A DNA stretch of 5,443 nt, taken from positions 1 through 5,443 of the forward strand of contig CAMNAY010000127.1 of the NCBI GenBank assembly GCA_946531975.1, written 5' to 3'. Source of the DNA: an uncultured Ruminococcus sp. GTDB lineage: Bacteria; Bacillota; Clostridia; Oscillospirales; Ruminococcaceae. Positions 5,347-5,443 of this stretch are shown here, in pieces; the stretch's first letter is position 1; every line of letters begins with the position of its first letter. Position numbers and translations under genes: made by a program. Under the pieces are notes generated by a model that saw only the letters and a program-made list of their open reading frames with translations, was not told where the DNA came from and did not search any database.

Positions 5347-5443
5347 CTGTTGAATCGGCATCAGGAATTCTTATTGTTTGTGTCATCCTCTCTTTATCGT
5401 TTGTCCGATGTTGATTTTCACTGGGCGCGGGGCGCGAATGCGA
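5336..5443 (-). CDS. Possible 3' end of a convergent gene at the right edge
   Basis: A minus-strand frame is open from the window edge to TAG at 5338-5336. It gives 35 residues ending with MTQTIRIPDADSTEKP, a polar tail that could be a real C-terminus. A second minus-strand frame is also open from the edge to TGA at 5385-5383, ending in KINIGQTIKRG. That stop overlaps an ATG (ATGA at 5386-5383) in the first frame. With about 100 bases visible I cannot choose between them, or exclude that neither is coding. No family is recognised. Confidence 0.22.
   Translation of the reverse strand, partial: SHSRPAPSENQHRTNDKERMTQTIRIPDADSTEKP

Overview
The window looks like a piece of a Gram-positive Clostridia genome, most likely a Ruminococcus-type member of the Ruminococcaceae/Oscillospiraceae (inferred). 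It carries a SCIFF peptide gene with its maturase, a pair that is a hallmark of Clostridia. The DNA is moderately GC-rich. Genes have strong AGGAGG-type ribosome sites, promoters are near-consensus sigma-A with extended -10 elements, and the surface lipoproteins have a lipobox followed by a long Ser/Thr/Ala/Glu linker.

Layout. Positions 1-2024 hold a minus-strand operon of three genes. The first two are tandem paralogous lipoproteins (1179-2024 and 348-1151). The third is a Sel1-repeat protein (1-351, cut by the left edge) that starts with GTG inside the stop of the second lipoprotein. The operon reads from a promoter at 2093-2122. A non-coding divergent region (about 2025-2360) carries this promoter and, in the opposite direction, the promoter of the SCIFF operon (2245-2273), which is followed by a structured leader of about 80 nt.

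The plus-strand operon starts with scfA (2361-2519), a 52-residue cysteine-rich RiPP precursor. A hairpin terminator or attenuator (2539-2568) follows. Next come scfB (2630-4033), the radical SAM/SPASM thioether-forming maturase, and, 40 nt downstream, a membrane-anchored extracytoplasmic protein of unknown function (4074-5249). A long hairpin with a T-tail (5302-5346) closes the unit. The last 100 bases may hold the 3' end of a convergent gene, but this is weakly supported.

How the genes work together. ScfB is expected to bind the conserved N-terminal leader of ScfA through its N-terminal RRE-like domain. It would then install a thioether between a cysteine and a non-cysteine residue, giving a ranthipeptide. 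The most notable point is that residue 37 of this ScfA is Gly. In the studied SCIFF peptides this position is the Thr that accepts the crosslink from Cys32. There is also a seventh cysteine at position 13. No protease or exporter gene is present in the window. The membrane-anchored protein in the same transcription unit is a candidate partner by position only.
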